Source: an uncultured bacterium | GTDB taxonomy: Bacteria; Cyanobacteriota; Vampirovibrionia; Gastranaerophilales; Gastranaerophilaceae | NCBI GenBank assembly: GCA_948684385.1 | Contig: CAPQCU010000006.1 | Span: 1 to 64,000 of the forward strand | Length of the DNA stretch: 64,000 bases | Direction of reading: 5' to 3' | Shown here: positions 7,586 to 15,639 of the stretch, piece after piece | How the letters are laid out: the number at the start of each line of letters is the position of its first letter | Numbering within the stretch: position 1 is the stretch's first letter | Program-made: the position numbers and the translations under genes | The notes under the pieces: generated by a model | Databases searched by the model: none | What the model was told of the DNA's origin: nothing | What the model saw: only the letters and a program-made list of their open reading frames with translations

Positions 7586-8534
7586 ACTCCACCTCTCTTG
7601 TTATGTCAATTGCTTCTGCTGACTTGATTTTAAACTCTGCTTCAAACAGATTTTGTTTCAATTTTACTAAATCTCCTGTTTTTGTATTTTTTAGCTTTTG
7701 TAAAGTCTGTTTTACTACAAATTCATGCTGCCCTGTGAGCTTTGAAAGCTCAGCAGGAGTGGAGGATGAGGATTTTGTTTTTAAAATAATCCATTTTTTG
7801 AGCATAGTTTGAACTGCTGATAAAATTTCAAGCGGATGTTTTTTATCCAGAAGCTTGTTGAACTCTAGTAAAGCTCTGTCACGTTCGCCTTTCATAATAA
7901 GCTCTGTGAAGTTAAATAAATCCTCATTGGAAATACAAATCTCTTTCACCATTTTGCCGGTAACTTTTTTTTCAGGATAAGCAATTAACTTTAGCTTATC
8001 CAGCTCTGTATTAAACTCTCTCAGGTTGTTTCCTATTTGTTCAATGAGTAAGGTGACTGCATTATCTTCAAGCGTAATATCTTTTTTCTTTGCCTGAGCT
8101 TTAATCCATCCTGCAATTTCAGCTGTTTTATAAGTCTTAAATGTCGGAAACTCTTTTACATTGTGCTTTGAAAGTATTTTGTATAATTTACGTCTCGAAT
8201 CCGGCTTTTTATTCTCATCCCGCGGTAATCTTACAACAAAAACAATGTTTAGGGTTTCCGGATTATTATTAAGCGCGTCTTCTATTTCTGATAGTTCACT
8301 ATCATCAAAAGAATTTTTGTTGGATAGAAGATACTCTTCTGCGTTAATTATAATCAACATGTCTCCAAACATCATAGGAGTTGTCCTAAGCGCTGTAATT
8401 AAAGTGTTAAAATTAGGATTATCAAACGTTTGCAGACTCATAGACTTGAAGTCAGGATTGAGTTTTGAACTCATTTTTTCAAGCTCAAGTTCTATATTAT
8501 AATCTTCGTCCCCATAAAAGAAATATACAGCCAT
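7569..8534 (-). CDS. holA: DNA polymerase III delta subunit
   Basis: A 321-residue protein with the HolA layout: N-terminal MAVYFFYGDEDYNIELELE (the pseudo-ATPase domain, YGDE in place of a P-loop), a middle part with FVVRLPRDENKKPDSRRKLYK and KEFPTFKT, and the C-terminal helical collar domain (LDKKHPLEILSAVQTMLKKW, LKNTKTGDLVKLKQNLFEAEFKIK). The delta subunit opens the beta sliding clamp during loading. The start at 8534 has no ribosome-binding site; on the minus strand a TATAAT box ends 6 bases before the ATG, so the mRNA is probably leaderless. holA and holB form an operon. Confidence 0.85.
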   Translation of the reverse strand: MAVYFFYGDEDYNIELELEKMSSKLNPDFKSMSLQTFDNPNFNTLITALRTTPMMFGDMLIIINAEEYLLSNKNSFDDSELSEIEDALNNNPETLNIVFVVRLPRDENKKPDSRRKLYKILSKHNVKEFPTFKTYKTAEIAGWIKAQAKKKDITLEDNAVTLLIEQIGNNLREFNTELDKLKLIAYPEKKVTGKMVKEICISNEDLFNFTELIMKGERDRALLEFNKLLDKKHPLEILSAVQTMLKKWIILKTKSSSSTPAELSKLTGQHEFVVKQTLQKLKNTKTGDLVKLKQNLFEAEFKIKSAEAIDITREVECAIIR

Positions 8535-8540
8535 ATTTAT

Positions 8541-8546
8541 ATTATA
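8541..8546 (-). promoter_or_regulatory. -10 box for leaderless holA
   Basis: TATAAT on the minus strand, preceded directly by TG, ends 6 bases before the holA ATG. I see no good -35 hexamer, so only the -10 element is supported. Confidence 0.45.
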
Positions 8547-8579
8547 CAGCTTATATAATCTGATATTATGAACTTTTGT

Positions 8580-8599
8580 AACAATTTTTCGAAATTGTT
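8580..8599. repeat. perfect inverted repeat with TTCG loop
   Basis: AACAATTT-TTCG-AAATTGTT, an 8-bp perfect stem with a UUCG-type tetraloop, lies midway between the divergent holA and the 953-residue protein gene. It is followed by no T run, so an operator or a stabilising RNA hairpin is more likely than a terminator. Confidence 0.5.
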
Positions 8600-8624
8600 A
8601 AAGTTCGTCAAAAAAATGCCGTTA

Positions 8625-8630
8625 TATAAT
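8625..8630 (+). promoter_or_regulatory. -10 box upstream of the 953-residue protein gene
   Basis: TATAAT 36 bases before the ATG, within an AT-rich stretch. No clear -35 is seen 16-18 bp upstream. The gene itself has a good AAAGGAGA ribosome-binding site, unlike the leaderless genes in this window. Confidence 0.4.
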
Positions 8631-8665
8631 ATATATAAAGAGAAAATACGCGAAAGGAGATTTCT

Positions 8666-11527
8666 ATGGGGCTTGATATTAATTCATCAGATGCATTAGA
8701 ACAAGCAAGAGCACGTCAGCAGGAAGCTTTAAGAGCAAAAGAAGCTGCAGAAAAAGCTAAAACAGAAGCTGCTCAAAAAGATACTGAAGCTGCAGCTGCT
8801 GCAACAAGAGAAGCTGCAGAAGCTGATGCAGCTGATGCAGAAGTAACAAGACTTTCCGGCGAAGCAGATACTTTGCAGGGTGAATATAACGCGGCAAACT
8901 TAAGGGTAAGTACAGCAAGTTCTGCGTACACAAATGCTCAGGCGCAGCTTACACAAGCTCGTGCGAGCGGCGACGAGGATGCTATTGCAAGAGCAGAAGA
9001 TGCAGTTAATAGAGCTTATGAAGCTTTGCAAGTTGAACAAAATAAAGCTAATGATATAAAATCAAAATTAGATGCAAAAAATCAAGAATTAGCTGATGCA
9101 CGCAGTAAAGCTGCAAAAGAACGCCAGGAAGCTGTTGATGCTCAGAAAGCTGCTGAAGATGCAAAAACAGCTTTAACAAAAGCTGAAAACGAGTATAATA
9201 CAAAAGTACAGGAACTTGATGAGGCAGAACAGGCTTTGGCTGCTGCAGAAGAGGCTGCGGAAGCTGAAGCTGCAGATGATGTTGAAAAAACTGAAGGTGT
9301 TCAGGAAGCTGAACATCTTTCGGAAGAAGAAATTGCAAAACTTGTTGCAGAAGAAGGATATGTAAATATTACTTCTGTAGAACAATTCCTTGAAATTTTC
9401 CAGAATGGCGGAATTGATTTAAACGGTAATTATATTTTAAGCTGTGATATTGATTTAAGCAGTATTGAAAACTGGAGTCCGGTCGGTAATGAAGATAATC
9501 CGTTTTCCGGTGTATTCAATGGTAACGGATACGGTATCAGAAATTTAACAATTGATGTTACAGATCAACCGGAAGCTCAAAACATCGGTTTCTTTGGAGT
9601 TACTAATAATGCCACAATTTGTAATGTTGATTTTATTGATGCCAAAGTTATAGCACCTGATGACTTTATTAATGGTGCATCCGGTGTAGGTATTGCTGTT
9701 GGTATGGCTAAAAGTACAACTTTTAACAATATTACAGTAAGTGGTGATGTTTCAGGCTACGAAAGTGTGGGTGCTCTAGCGGGTAAAATTGATGACGTGG
9801 CTTATTATGATATGTTCGGAAATCCGGTTGTTGAACGTAATAGCTATATTTCAAATGTTGATACAAATGTTAATGCCGGGGGCAAATACTTTGTTGGCGG
9901 CTTAATCGGTCATGTTCAGGATACATCTACAAAAGAAGGTGTTGCCAGAGGTGATTTGAAAATTACAAATTGTAATACATCCGGAAGCATAAACTTTAGC
10001 GAAGAATCAGCGGGTGGTTTAATAGGTGAAGCCGGTAAGACAATTATTACTATTAATAATTGTGAAAGCTCTGTTAATATCACATGGAATAACGAAGAAA
10101 ATGACGGCGATATTTCATTCTTAATGGAAACAGGAAGAGCCGGCGGATTTATCGGATGTGTAAACGGTACTTATATCGCTATTTGTAATTCAGAATACAA
10201 AGGTAATCTGGATGTTGAAGGCGACTTCAAGAGCGAATGGTACGGCTGGTACATGAACGATGCTCAGGTAACAATTTATGAACTTTCAGGCGGTCTGCCT
10301 ATTGATGATATTTTGAATATTGACGGTATTGATGCTCTTACTCCTGTAACAGACCCGACAACCGGTATTGATCACTATCAGGTAACTGTAAGTACATTGA
10401 CAGGTCTTGATAAGATGGTGTCAATGATTCAGGCGAACCCTGCGCTGGCTGATATGGTTACATTCAATGTAAACTTCGATTTCGAAGCGATGGACGGTAT
10501 GTACGACCCTTCTGTTTATGCTCAATACGGCATTGTTCAGCATTTATATGAAGATGAAGAAGGCAATGTTCACAATGATGTTTATATTGATAACGAAATC
10601 GATATGGAAACAACTTTCCATCAGGGTGAAGGCGGCGGAATGGCCGGTAATTCCTGCTGTAATAGTGAATGCACTCCATTAGAACAAACAATGGTAAAAG
10701 GTCTTTATAAAGACCAGGACGGAAATTATGTTGTTAATACGAACGATGGTTTAAAAAATGTTGATATGAGATTTAATAGTGATGGTCAGATTACAAATGT
10801 TACTAAACGTTTGGAATCTGATGAAGTTGCATATCGTGAAAAAATTACCATGATGGTTCAGTACTATCAACAACAAATGTATGCTGCAATCAAAGCTATG
10901 TTTGGATTAGGTGAAAACGATACCCTTCAAATGCTTAACAAAGCTGAGTATAAGAAACTTATCAAAAAACAGGAAGCAGGTAAGGAATTAACACCTGCAG
11001 AACAGGCTGCAATTAAAGCGTATGAAGTAGACTATCAGGTAATGAACCTTGTATCAGATACAACTCACAACTATGGCTGCGGTATGGGCGGCAATGCTTC
11101 TTTCCTTGATGCTTCTAAAGCTATTCAGATGATGGACGGGGAAGGCAGACCTTTGTTTACAACATTAAATGGAGACCAGCTGCGTCAAAGAATGGATGCT
11201 GACGGTAATTTGATGACTGATGAAGATGGTTCTCCAATCTATGAAAACCTTGACGGAAGTGATTATGAAGGCTTTGCAGAAGTTTACGCTCAACGCGGAT
11301 ATCCGAAAACAGATGAAAACGGTAACTTCTTATACACTGATAAAGACGGTAATTCTGTAACTCAGACTAAGAACGAAGACGGAACAACTTCTTACAAAAA
11401 TTCTGACGGTTCGGATTATACAGGTGCAGCGGAAGATTTGACACAGCAGCTTGATCCGTATAACAACTCAAGTGAATATGAAGACTTAGAAAATCAGATG
11501 AAAGATTTACTGAATAGTTTAACTTAA
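8666..11527 (+). CDS. large coiled-coil / GLUG-repeat surface-type protein without signal peptide
   Basis: A 953-residue protein. Residues about 10-220 are Ala/Glu/Lys-rich heptad-like coiled coil (RQQEALRAKEAAEKAK). Residues about 235-500 hold beta-helix-like repeats of the GLUG type: WSPVGNEDNPFSGVFNGNGY, then VGALAGKI, VGGLIGHV, AGGLIGEA and AGGFIGCV about every 40 residues. The C-terminal third has a Cys cluster (NSCCNSECTPLEQ), YGCGMGGNASFLDA and Asp/Gly-rich DADGNLMTDEDGSPIYEN-like repeats ending in a short acidic helix. GLUG repeats occur in secreted adhesins and cell-surface proteins, yet the N-terminus (MGLDINSSDAL) is polar with no signal peptide, so export by a non-Sec route, such as the flagellar-type apparatus encoded 1 kb downstream, is a fair guess. 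A good ribosome-binding site and a terminator frame it as a single gene. Function unknown. Confidence 0.85.
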   Translation: MGLDINSSDALEQARARQQEALRAKEAAEKAKTEAAQKDTEAAAAATREAAEADAADAEVTRLSGEADTLQGEYNAANLRVSTASSAYTNAQAQLTQARASGDEDAIARAEDAVNRAYEALQVEQNKANDIKSKLDAKNQELADARSKAAKERQEAVDAQKAAEDAKTALTKAENEYNTKVQELDEAEQALAAAEEAAEAEAADDVEKTEGVQEAEHLSEEEIAKLVAEEGYVNITSVEQFLEIFQNGGIDLNGNYILSCDIDLSSIENWSPVGNEDNPFSGVFNGNGYGIRNLTIDVTDQPEAQNIGFFGVTNNATICNVDFIDAKVIAPDDFINGASGVGIAVGMAKSTTFNNITVSGDVSGYESVGALAGKIDDVAYYDMFGNPVVERNSYISNVDTNVNAGGKYFVGGLIGHVQDTSTKEGVARGDLKITNCNTSGSINFSEESAGGLIGEAGKTIITINNCESSVNITWNNEENDGDISFLMETGRAGGFIGCVNGTYIAICNSEYKGNLDVEGDFKSEWYGWYMNDAQVTIYELSGGLPIDDILNIDGIDALTPVTDPTTGIDHYQVTVSTLTGLDKMVSMIQANPALADMVTFNVNFDFEAMDGMYDPSVYAQYGIVQHLYEDEEGNVHNDVYIDNEIDMETTFHQGEGGGMAGNSCCNSECTPLEQTMVKGLYKDQDGNYVVNTNDGLKNVDMRFNSDGQITNVTKRLESDEVAYREKITMMVQYYQQQMYAAIKAMFGLGENDTLQMLNKAEYKKLIKKQEAGKELTPAEQAAIKAYEVDYQVMNLVSDTTHNYGCGMGGNASFLDASKAIQMMDGEGRPLFTTLNGDQLRQRMDADGNLMTDEDGSPIYENLDGSDYEGFAEVYAQRGYPKTDENGNFLYTDKDGNSVTQTKNEDGTTSYKNSDGSDYTGAAEDLTQQLDPYNNSSEYEDLENQMKDLLNSLT

Positions 11528-11534
11528 GAAGCTA

Positions 11535-11560
11535 AAAGCTCCCTTATGGGAGCTTTTTTT
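11535..11560 (+). terminator. intrinsic terminator
   Basis: AAAAGCTCCC-TTAT-GGGAGCTTTTTTT begins 7 bases after the stop of the 953-residue protein gene: a 10-bp stem with a tetraloop and a T7 run. Confidence 0.9.
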
Positions 11561-11578
11561 ATTTGTGAAGATAGAGAT

Positions 11579-11603
11579 GCGGATGTGTTTTTAACACATC
11601 CGC
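11579..11603. other. strong hairpin without T run
   Basis: GCGGATGTGTT-TTT-AACACATCCGC is a perfect 11-bp inverted repeat 18 bases after the terminator. Neither strand has a following T run, so it is not a standard intrinsic terminator. Confidence 0.6.
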
Positions 11604-11608
11604 CCCTC

Positions 11609-11624
11609 TGTAAACATTTGTAAA
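11609..11624 (+). repeat. paired TGTAAA boxes, 10-bp period
   Basis: TGTAAA at 11609-11614 and again at 11619-11624, exactly one helical turn apart, upstream of the 72-residue gene. The same arrangement recurs at 27815, 30206, 39909 and 52798. Confidence 0.5.
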
Positions 11625-11653
11625 AAATTATACAAAACCTTATACAAATGTTA

Positions 11654-11659
11654 TATAAT
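11654..11659 (+). promoter_or_regulatory. -10 box of a possible leaderless transcript
   Basis: TATAAT ends 8 bases before the ATG at 11668, which has no ribosome-binding site. The best 17-bp-spaced -35 match (TACAAA) is poor. Confidence 0.4.
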
Positions 11660-11667
11660 ATAGGTAT

Positions 11668-11886
11668 ATGTATATCGTCAAAAACTTGAAGGACTATAAT
11701 TTGTCCCACAAGCAGAGGATTTTTGCCGGCTACTTGAAGGATAATGTGGATTCGTTCACCTGTTATGAAAAGGTAACGAATCGTAGTGCAATGCGTAAAT
11801 ATTTTGCGCCTGATAATGATTTTATCACTTACAGCACAGCTATTGCCGAGCCTGCCGAGCTGCTCGCGCGTGCGCATGTTGGTTAA
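11668..11886 (+). CDS. small hypothetical protein (72 residues)
   Basis: Open frame starting MYIVKNLKDYNLSHK and ending LLARAHVG. It has no hydrophobic helix and no motif I recognise. Support comes from position only: it follows a TATAAT box by 8 bases (leaderless-type start) and its TAA is one base before the ATG of the next gene, which could give translational coupling. The overlapping minus-strand frame covering 11524-11877 is less likely because it reads through the terminator at 11535. Confidence 0.4.
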   Translation: MYIVKNLKDYNLSHKQRIFAGYLKDNVDSFTCYEKVTNRSAMRKYFAPDNDFITYSTAIAEPAELLARAHVG

Positions 11887-11887
11887 A

Positions 11888-12466
11888 ATGAAAAGATTTT
11901 TAATTTTATTATTAATGTTTATTACTATGGCTTCAGTGTTGGCTGAAGAAAATTATAGTTTGAATTTTCAGGGCGAACAGTACAATTTAATTTACAGTTA
12001 TAAAAGCAGTGAGCATAACGGGTATTTTAACGGTTATTTTAAGTCGGGAGAAGATATGAATTCGTGGACAGAAATGGTAGCCGTTCATCATTTCCCTAAT
12101 GTTTTTTCGCCGATTGAGACTGCGCACAATTTTAAAGAATACTTAGCGCAGCTTCGATGTCCGTGTTCTATTTCCGAGGATGAGAAAAATAACCGCGGAA
12201 TGATTGATTGTTTGATTATTGACTCAGATGATTTGCCGATAGTTCTGGAGTTTAATGTGTTTAAGTACGAAAAACATCCTGAATGCGGGACGATTGCTCT
12301 TCAATATGTGAAGAAATTTAATGTGGATAATGTTTTGCAGGTTGAGAAAGTAAAAAGCGACTTTGAAAAATATCGCCCGAAAGCAATAAAACAGGTTTTA
12401 AACTATGAAATGCCGGAGCTTGTAAAAGTTGATATCGGTGAAATAAAACTTAATGATTTGCCATGA
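11888..12466 (+). CDS. exported hypothetical protein
   Basis: A 192-residue protein beginning with a signal peptide (MKRFLILLLMFITMASVLA, cut before EENYS). The frame is open 34 codons further upstream, but that part overlaps the small gene before it and would bury the signal peptide, so 11888 is chosen. The mature part has Cys residues in LRCPCSISED, IDCLI and PECGT, suggesting disulphides outside the cytosol. It has the look of a lineage-specific periplasmic protein. It precedes fliP by 57 bp, where fliO often sits, but it does not resemble FliO (no transmembrane segment besides the signal peptide). Confidence 0.7.
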   Translation: MKRFLILLLMFITMASVLAEENYSLNFQGEQYNLIYSYKSSEHNGYFNGYFKSGEDMNSWTEMVAVHHFPNVFSPIETAHNFKEYLAQLRCPCSISEDEKNNRGMIDCLIIDSDDLPIVLEFNVFKYEKHPECGTIALQYVKKFNVDNVLQVEKVKSDFEKYRPKAIKQVLNYEMPELVKVDIGEIKLNDLP

Positions 12467-12523
12467 CTTAAATAAATTTGATAGCATAGACTTGTAATAT
12501 AGTCATTTTTTAAGGGAAAAGAG

Positions 12524-13282
12524 ATGAATTGGTTTAATATAAGAAGGTTTGGGGTTGTTGCAGGCTTAATTCTGGCTGCATTTTTGCCGGCAGAAGCTGC
12601 AATATCGTTTCCAAATATTAATATTGGAATGCAGAATGCTAATACTCCGCAAGATTTTACTAACGGGTTGCAGATTTTAATCTGGTTAACAATACTTACG
12701 CTTGCTCCAAGTATTTTGATTATGACAACTTCTTTTGTAAGGCTTGTTGTTGTTTTGTCTTTGACGAGACAGGCGCTTGGTGCCGGCAATCTGCCTCCAA
12801 ACCAGGTTATTACAAGTTTGGCTTTGATTTTAACTTTCTTTATTATGGCGCCTACGTTTAATGAAATCAACGAAAACGCGCTCCAGCCGTACATGAAAAA
12901 TCAGATTACACAGCAGGCTGCGCTTGATAGAGGGATTGTGCCCGTAAGAAACTTTATGTTTAAACAAACTCACGAAAAAGAGCTTGCGCTTTTTGTCAGG
13001 ATGGCAAAGATAGAAAAACCAAAGAACAAAGATGATGTGCCGACTTATGTCCTTTTGCCTGCGTTTATTTTAAGCGAGCTAAAAACAGCGTTTACAATCG
13101 GTTTTGTAGTTTACCTTCCGTTTCTGGTAATTGATATTGTGGTTTCTTCGGTTCTGGTATCAATGGGGATGATGTTTTTACCTCCGACTATGATTGCTCT
13201 GCCGTTTAAGCTTATAATGTTTGTTATGGTAGACGGCTGGTATCTGGTAGTTAAGTCGCTCGTTGAGAGTTTTGTTAAATAA
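12524..13282 (+). CDS. fliP: flagellar type III export protein FliP
   Basis: A 252-residue protein of normal FliP length. It has a cleavable-type N-terminal signal (VVAGLILAAFLPAEA) as FliP does, then the family core LTILTLAPSILIMTTSFVR, VVVLSLTRQALGAGNLPPNQ and, towards the end, MFLPPTMIALPFKLIMFVMVDGW. FliP, with FliQ and FliR, forms the export gate in the inner membrane of the flagellar basal body. AGGGAAAAG precedes the ATG. fliQ follows after 11 bp. Confidence 0.95.
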   Translation: MNWFNIRRFGVVAGLILAAFLPAEAAISFPNINIGMQNANTPQDFTNGLQILIWLTILTLAPSILIMTTSFVRLVVVLSLTRQALGAGNLPPNQVITSLALILTFFIMAPTFNEINENALQPYMKNQITQQAALDRGIVPVRNFMFKQTHEKELALFVRMAKIEKPKNKDDVPTYVLLPAFILSELKTAFTIGFVVYLPFLVIDIVVSSVLVSMGMMFLPPTMIALPFKLIMFVMVDGWYLVVKSLVESFVK

Positions 13283-13293
13283 GGTAGTATAAA

Positions 13294-13569
13294 ATGAATC
13301 AAGATATAGTTATAACGCTTTTGCAAAAAATGTTCATATTAACACTGGAAATTTCTGTTCCGGTGCTTCTTGTCGGAGTTGTTCTGGGTCTTCTGGTAAG
13401 TATTTTCCAAACAGTTACTCAAATTCAGGAATCTACTTTGACATTCGTTCCTAAAATTGTCGGTTGCGTTTTGCTTTTAATCTTTCTTATGCCCTGGATG
13501 TTCAGTATTTTTATTACGACTGTAAATGAGTTTATGAGTATGATACCTCAATTAATCGGCGGGGCATAA
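13294..13569 (+). CDS. fliQ: flagellar type III export protein FliQ
   Basis: A 91-residue, two-helix protein. VLLVGVVLGLLVSIFQTVTQ followed by IQESTLTFVPKIV is the FliQ signature. AAGGTAG lies nine bases before the ATG. Its TAA shares one base with the fliR ATG (TAATG), so FliQ and FliR are translationally coupled. Confidence 0.95.
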   Translation: MNQDIVITLLQKMFILTLEISVPVLLVGVVLGLLVSIFQTVTQIQESTLTFVPKIVGCVLLLIFLMPWMFSIFITTVNEFMSMIPQLIGGA

Positions 13570-14348
13570 TGTTTAATCTGGACGTACTCTTCTCAACCGC
13601 GAATATAATCCTTTTTATGGCAATTTTTACAAGGCTTTCAGGGCTGTTTGCTTCTGCACCTTTGTTTTCAACATATCCTATTCCTATGCAGGTGAAAATA
13701 TGGCTCGCAGCAGCGATAGCGTTCATTTTATTTCCTATTGTGCAGTATAACACTGCTTTTGCGGTTCCGAACTCTGCTCCTGCACTGACTCTTATTCTTG
13801 TAAAAGAGTTCTTTATCGGCTTTGCAATGGGATACTGTGCGAATATTTTGTTTGTGGGGATAGAACTGGGTGTAAATATGTTTGCGGTTCAAATGGGGCT
13901 TTCTGCAGATCAGGCTTTGAACCCGACATCAGGTGGGCAATCTCCTGTAATTACGCAGGCTTATACATTTCTTGCTACAATGCTTTTTATTGCTCTCGGT
14001 GCTCATCAATGGCTCTTCTCTGCGATTTATAACAGTTTTAAGAGCATGCCGGTCGGTTATACGTTTGCATTCTCGCCGGAACTTTTCGGGCATATTATTA
14101 CGGTCACGGCTCAGATATTTAGTATAGGATTAGGTATTGCGCTGCCTATTTTTGGTGTCCTGTTTATTACCGATATTTTACTGGGTTTTACTTCCAAAAT
14201 GATGCCTCAGATGAACATTTTTATGGTTTCTCTGCCGTTAAAAATTTATTTAGGACTTTTGCTTTCTTTGATTTTTATGCGCCCGATGGCAGAATATATT
14301 ACTGTTTTAATCGGCAGGTTTCTGGAACAAATTGCTTTTATGTTTTAA
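13569..14348 (+). CDS. fliR: flagellar type III export protein FliR
   Basis: A 259-residue protein with about six to eight hydrophobic helices and FliR landmarks: FTRLSGLFASAPLFS, PMQVKIWLAAAIAFILFP, VKEFFIGFAMGY and MPQMNIFMVSLPLKI. It completes the FliPQR gate. The 3' end overlaps the antisense DUF2142 gene by 4 bases, the stop codons of the two genes interlocking in TTAA. flhB, which often follows fliR directly, is displaced by that gene. Confidence 0.95.
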   Translation: MFNLDVLFSTANIILFMAIFTRLSGLFASAPLFSTYPIPMQVKIWLAAAIAFILFPIVQYNTAFAVPNSAPALTLILVKEFFIGFAMGYCANILFVGIELGVNMFAVQMGLSADQALNPTSGGQSPVITQAYTFLATMLFIALGAHQWLFSAIYNSFKSMPVGYTFAFSPELFGHIITVTAQIFSIGLGIALPIFGVLFITDILLGFTSKMMPQMNIFMVSLPLKIYLGLLLSLIFMRPMAEYITVLIGRFLEQIAFMF

Positions 14349-15619
14349 ATTAAAAAGCTTGCATAAATCAGGTTTAAAACAACTATGCTTAGAATGAAAA
14401 GTTTTAAGTAACCGGTATTCGTTTTTAATGAATTCTGAATAACTGCTGCAAAAGTTAAATGCAGAGGTATAAAATATCTGCCTTGAGTTCCTATAATAAT
14501 ACCGTTTTCAAGAGGCGAGTAAGTTAGAAAATAGAGTACTGTTGTTAAAAGAATAAAAGCGCTGTTAAACATTACAATCAAAATTCGGTCTGATATTTTG
14601 ACTTTTACACTATCTAATAAAGACGAAATCAGGTACGCAAAGTAAAGAAGCAAAACAGGAACAGGCTTTGGTTCAATTTCCAGCCAGCCCAATCTGAAAA
14701 TACTGGACTGAAGATAAAAACAGGCTTTGTGCAAAAATGTATTGAGGAATAATTTTATAACATACAAAGGCTGCGTAAAGAAGAGTTGTTTTCTTGCTTC
14801 TACATCAATGTTATCGCCTATTAGCATATAAGAATTTGAGCTTAATATATTTTGTAAAACAGCTCCTGCACAGAATAGCGGAATAAAAATTAAGTACTTA
14901 TTTTGTATTTTAGTTTTAGGAACGAGCAGAAATAAAAGTGAAAACAAAAACACACCTTTAAATAAAATGCTAATCAAAGTTAAGAATATAAAAGGTTTAA
15001 CGTTATTATTTTTCCCATAGGCAAGGCTAAAAATATACCCGATGTAAACAAATGCAAATCCAAGATTTACGCTGTCAGCAGAAATCGACATTCCTTCGTA
15101 AATTGTCATAGGAAAAAGCGCGCAAATTAAAAACTGCCATTTAAACGGGGTTATTCTGATAGCACAAAATGTTAAGGCAAGCCATACTGCTAAATTAAAA
15201 AAGCGTGCTGTATAAAATTGAATGTAAGTATTGTTTGTTATAAATGATGATATTTTTAATCCTACAGAAGACGGCAGGTACATAATAAATGAGTAACCGC
15301 TGTTGTTGTGCAGGTAGTTTAAATCTTTGAACTCAAATAATTCTGTGTAATGTTTTATATCTTTAAACTCCTGAAATTGCGCGCAGTTTTTTCTAAGTAA
15401 TGGCTTTCTGTTAGGAAGAATATCTTTTGTAAAGTCTCCGGTCTTATCGTTATGAATGATGAGATTAGAAACTTCACAGGCTCTTAATAAATGCATAGGC
15501 TCATCTGCAACTTGAAAAACAGGGGTTATAAACATGAACAGCAGACCGAAAAGTGTACCGAGGAATAGAAAAATGTTTTCAGGTTTAAGTTTATTTGTAA
15601 AGTTTACGCATTTATTCAT
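14345..15619 (-). CDS. DUF2142-family polytopic membrane protein
   Basis: A 424-residue protein with about ten hydrophobic helices. TPVFQVADEPMHLLRACEV near the N-terminus and the later LFPMTIYEGMSISADSVN match DUF2142, whose members look like GT-C glycosyltransferases (the Asp-Glu in a first periplasmic loop). A role in glycosylating a lipid, protein or cell-surface sugar is therefore inferred. It lies antisense between fliR and flhB, overlapping fliR by 4 bases at one end and leaving 20 bases before flhB at the other, so it appears to have been inserted precisely into the export-gene cluster. It might modify flagellar or surface material, but this is only positional inference. Confidence 0.8.
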   Translation of the reverse strand: MNKCVNFTNKLKPENIFLFLGTLFGLLFMFITPVFQVADEPMHLLRACEVSNLIIHNDKTGDFTKDILPNRKPLLRKNCAQFQEFKDIKHYTELFEFKDLNYLHNNSGYSFIMYLPSSVGLKISSFITNNTYIQFYTARFFNLAVWLALTFCAIRITPFKWQFLICALFPMTIYEGMSISADSVNLGFAFVYIGYIFSLAYGKNNNVKPFIFLTLISILFKGVFLFSLLFLLVPKTKIQNKYLIFIPLFCAGAVLQNILSSNSYMLIGDNIDVEARKQLFFTQPLYVIKLFLNTFLHKACFYLQSSIFRLGWLEIEPKPVPVLLLYFAYLISSLLDSVKVKISDRILIVMFNSAFILLTTVLYFLTYSPLENGIIIGTQGRYFIPLHLTFAAVIQNSLKTNTGYLKLFILSIVVLNLIYASFLI

Positions 15620-15627
15620 AATTTAAG

Positions 15628-15633
15628 TATAAT
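15628..15633 (+). promoter_or_regulatory. -10 box of leaderless flhB
   Basis: TATAAT ends 6 bases before the flhB ATG, and there is no ribosome-binding site. Only 20 bp separate flhB from the divergent DUF2142 gene, so any -35 (TTTACG at 15603 is the best candidate, 19-bp spacing) lies inside that gene. Confidence 0.45.
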
Positions 15634-15639
15634 ATAATT

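Noticed and set aside
11524..11877. Minus-strand open frame of 117 codons
   Set aside because: It reads across the strong terminator at 11535 and the hairpin at 11579, has no ribosome-binding site, and opposes a plus-strand frame that fits better with the following gene.
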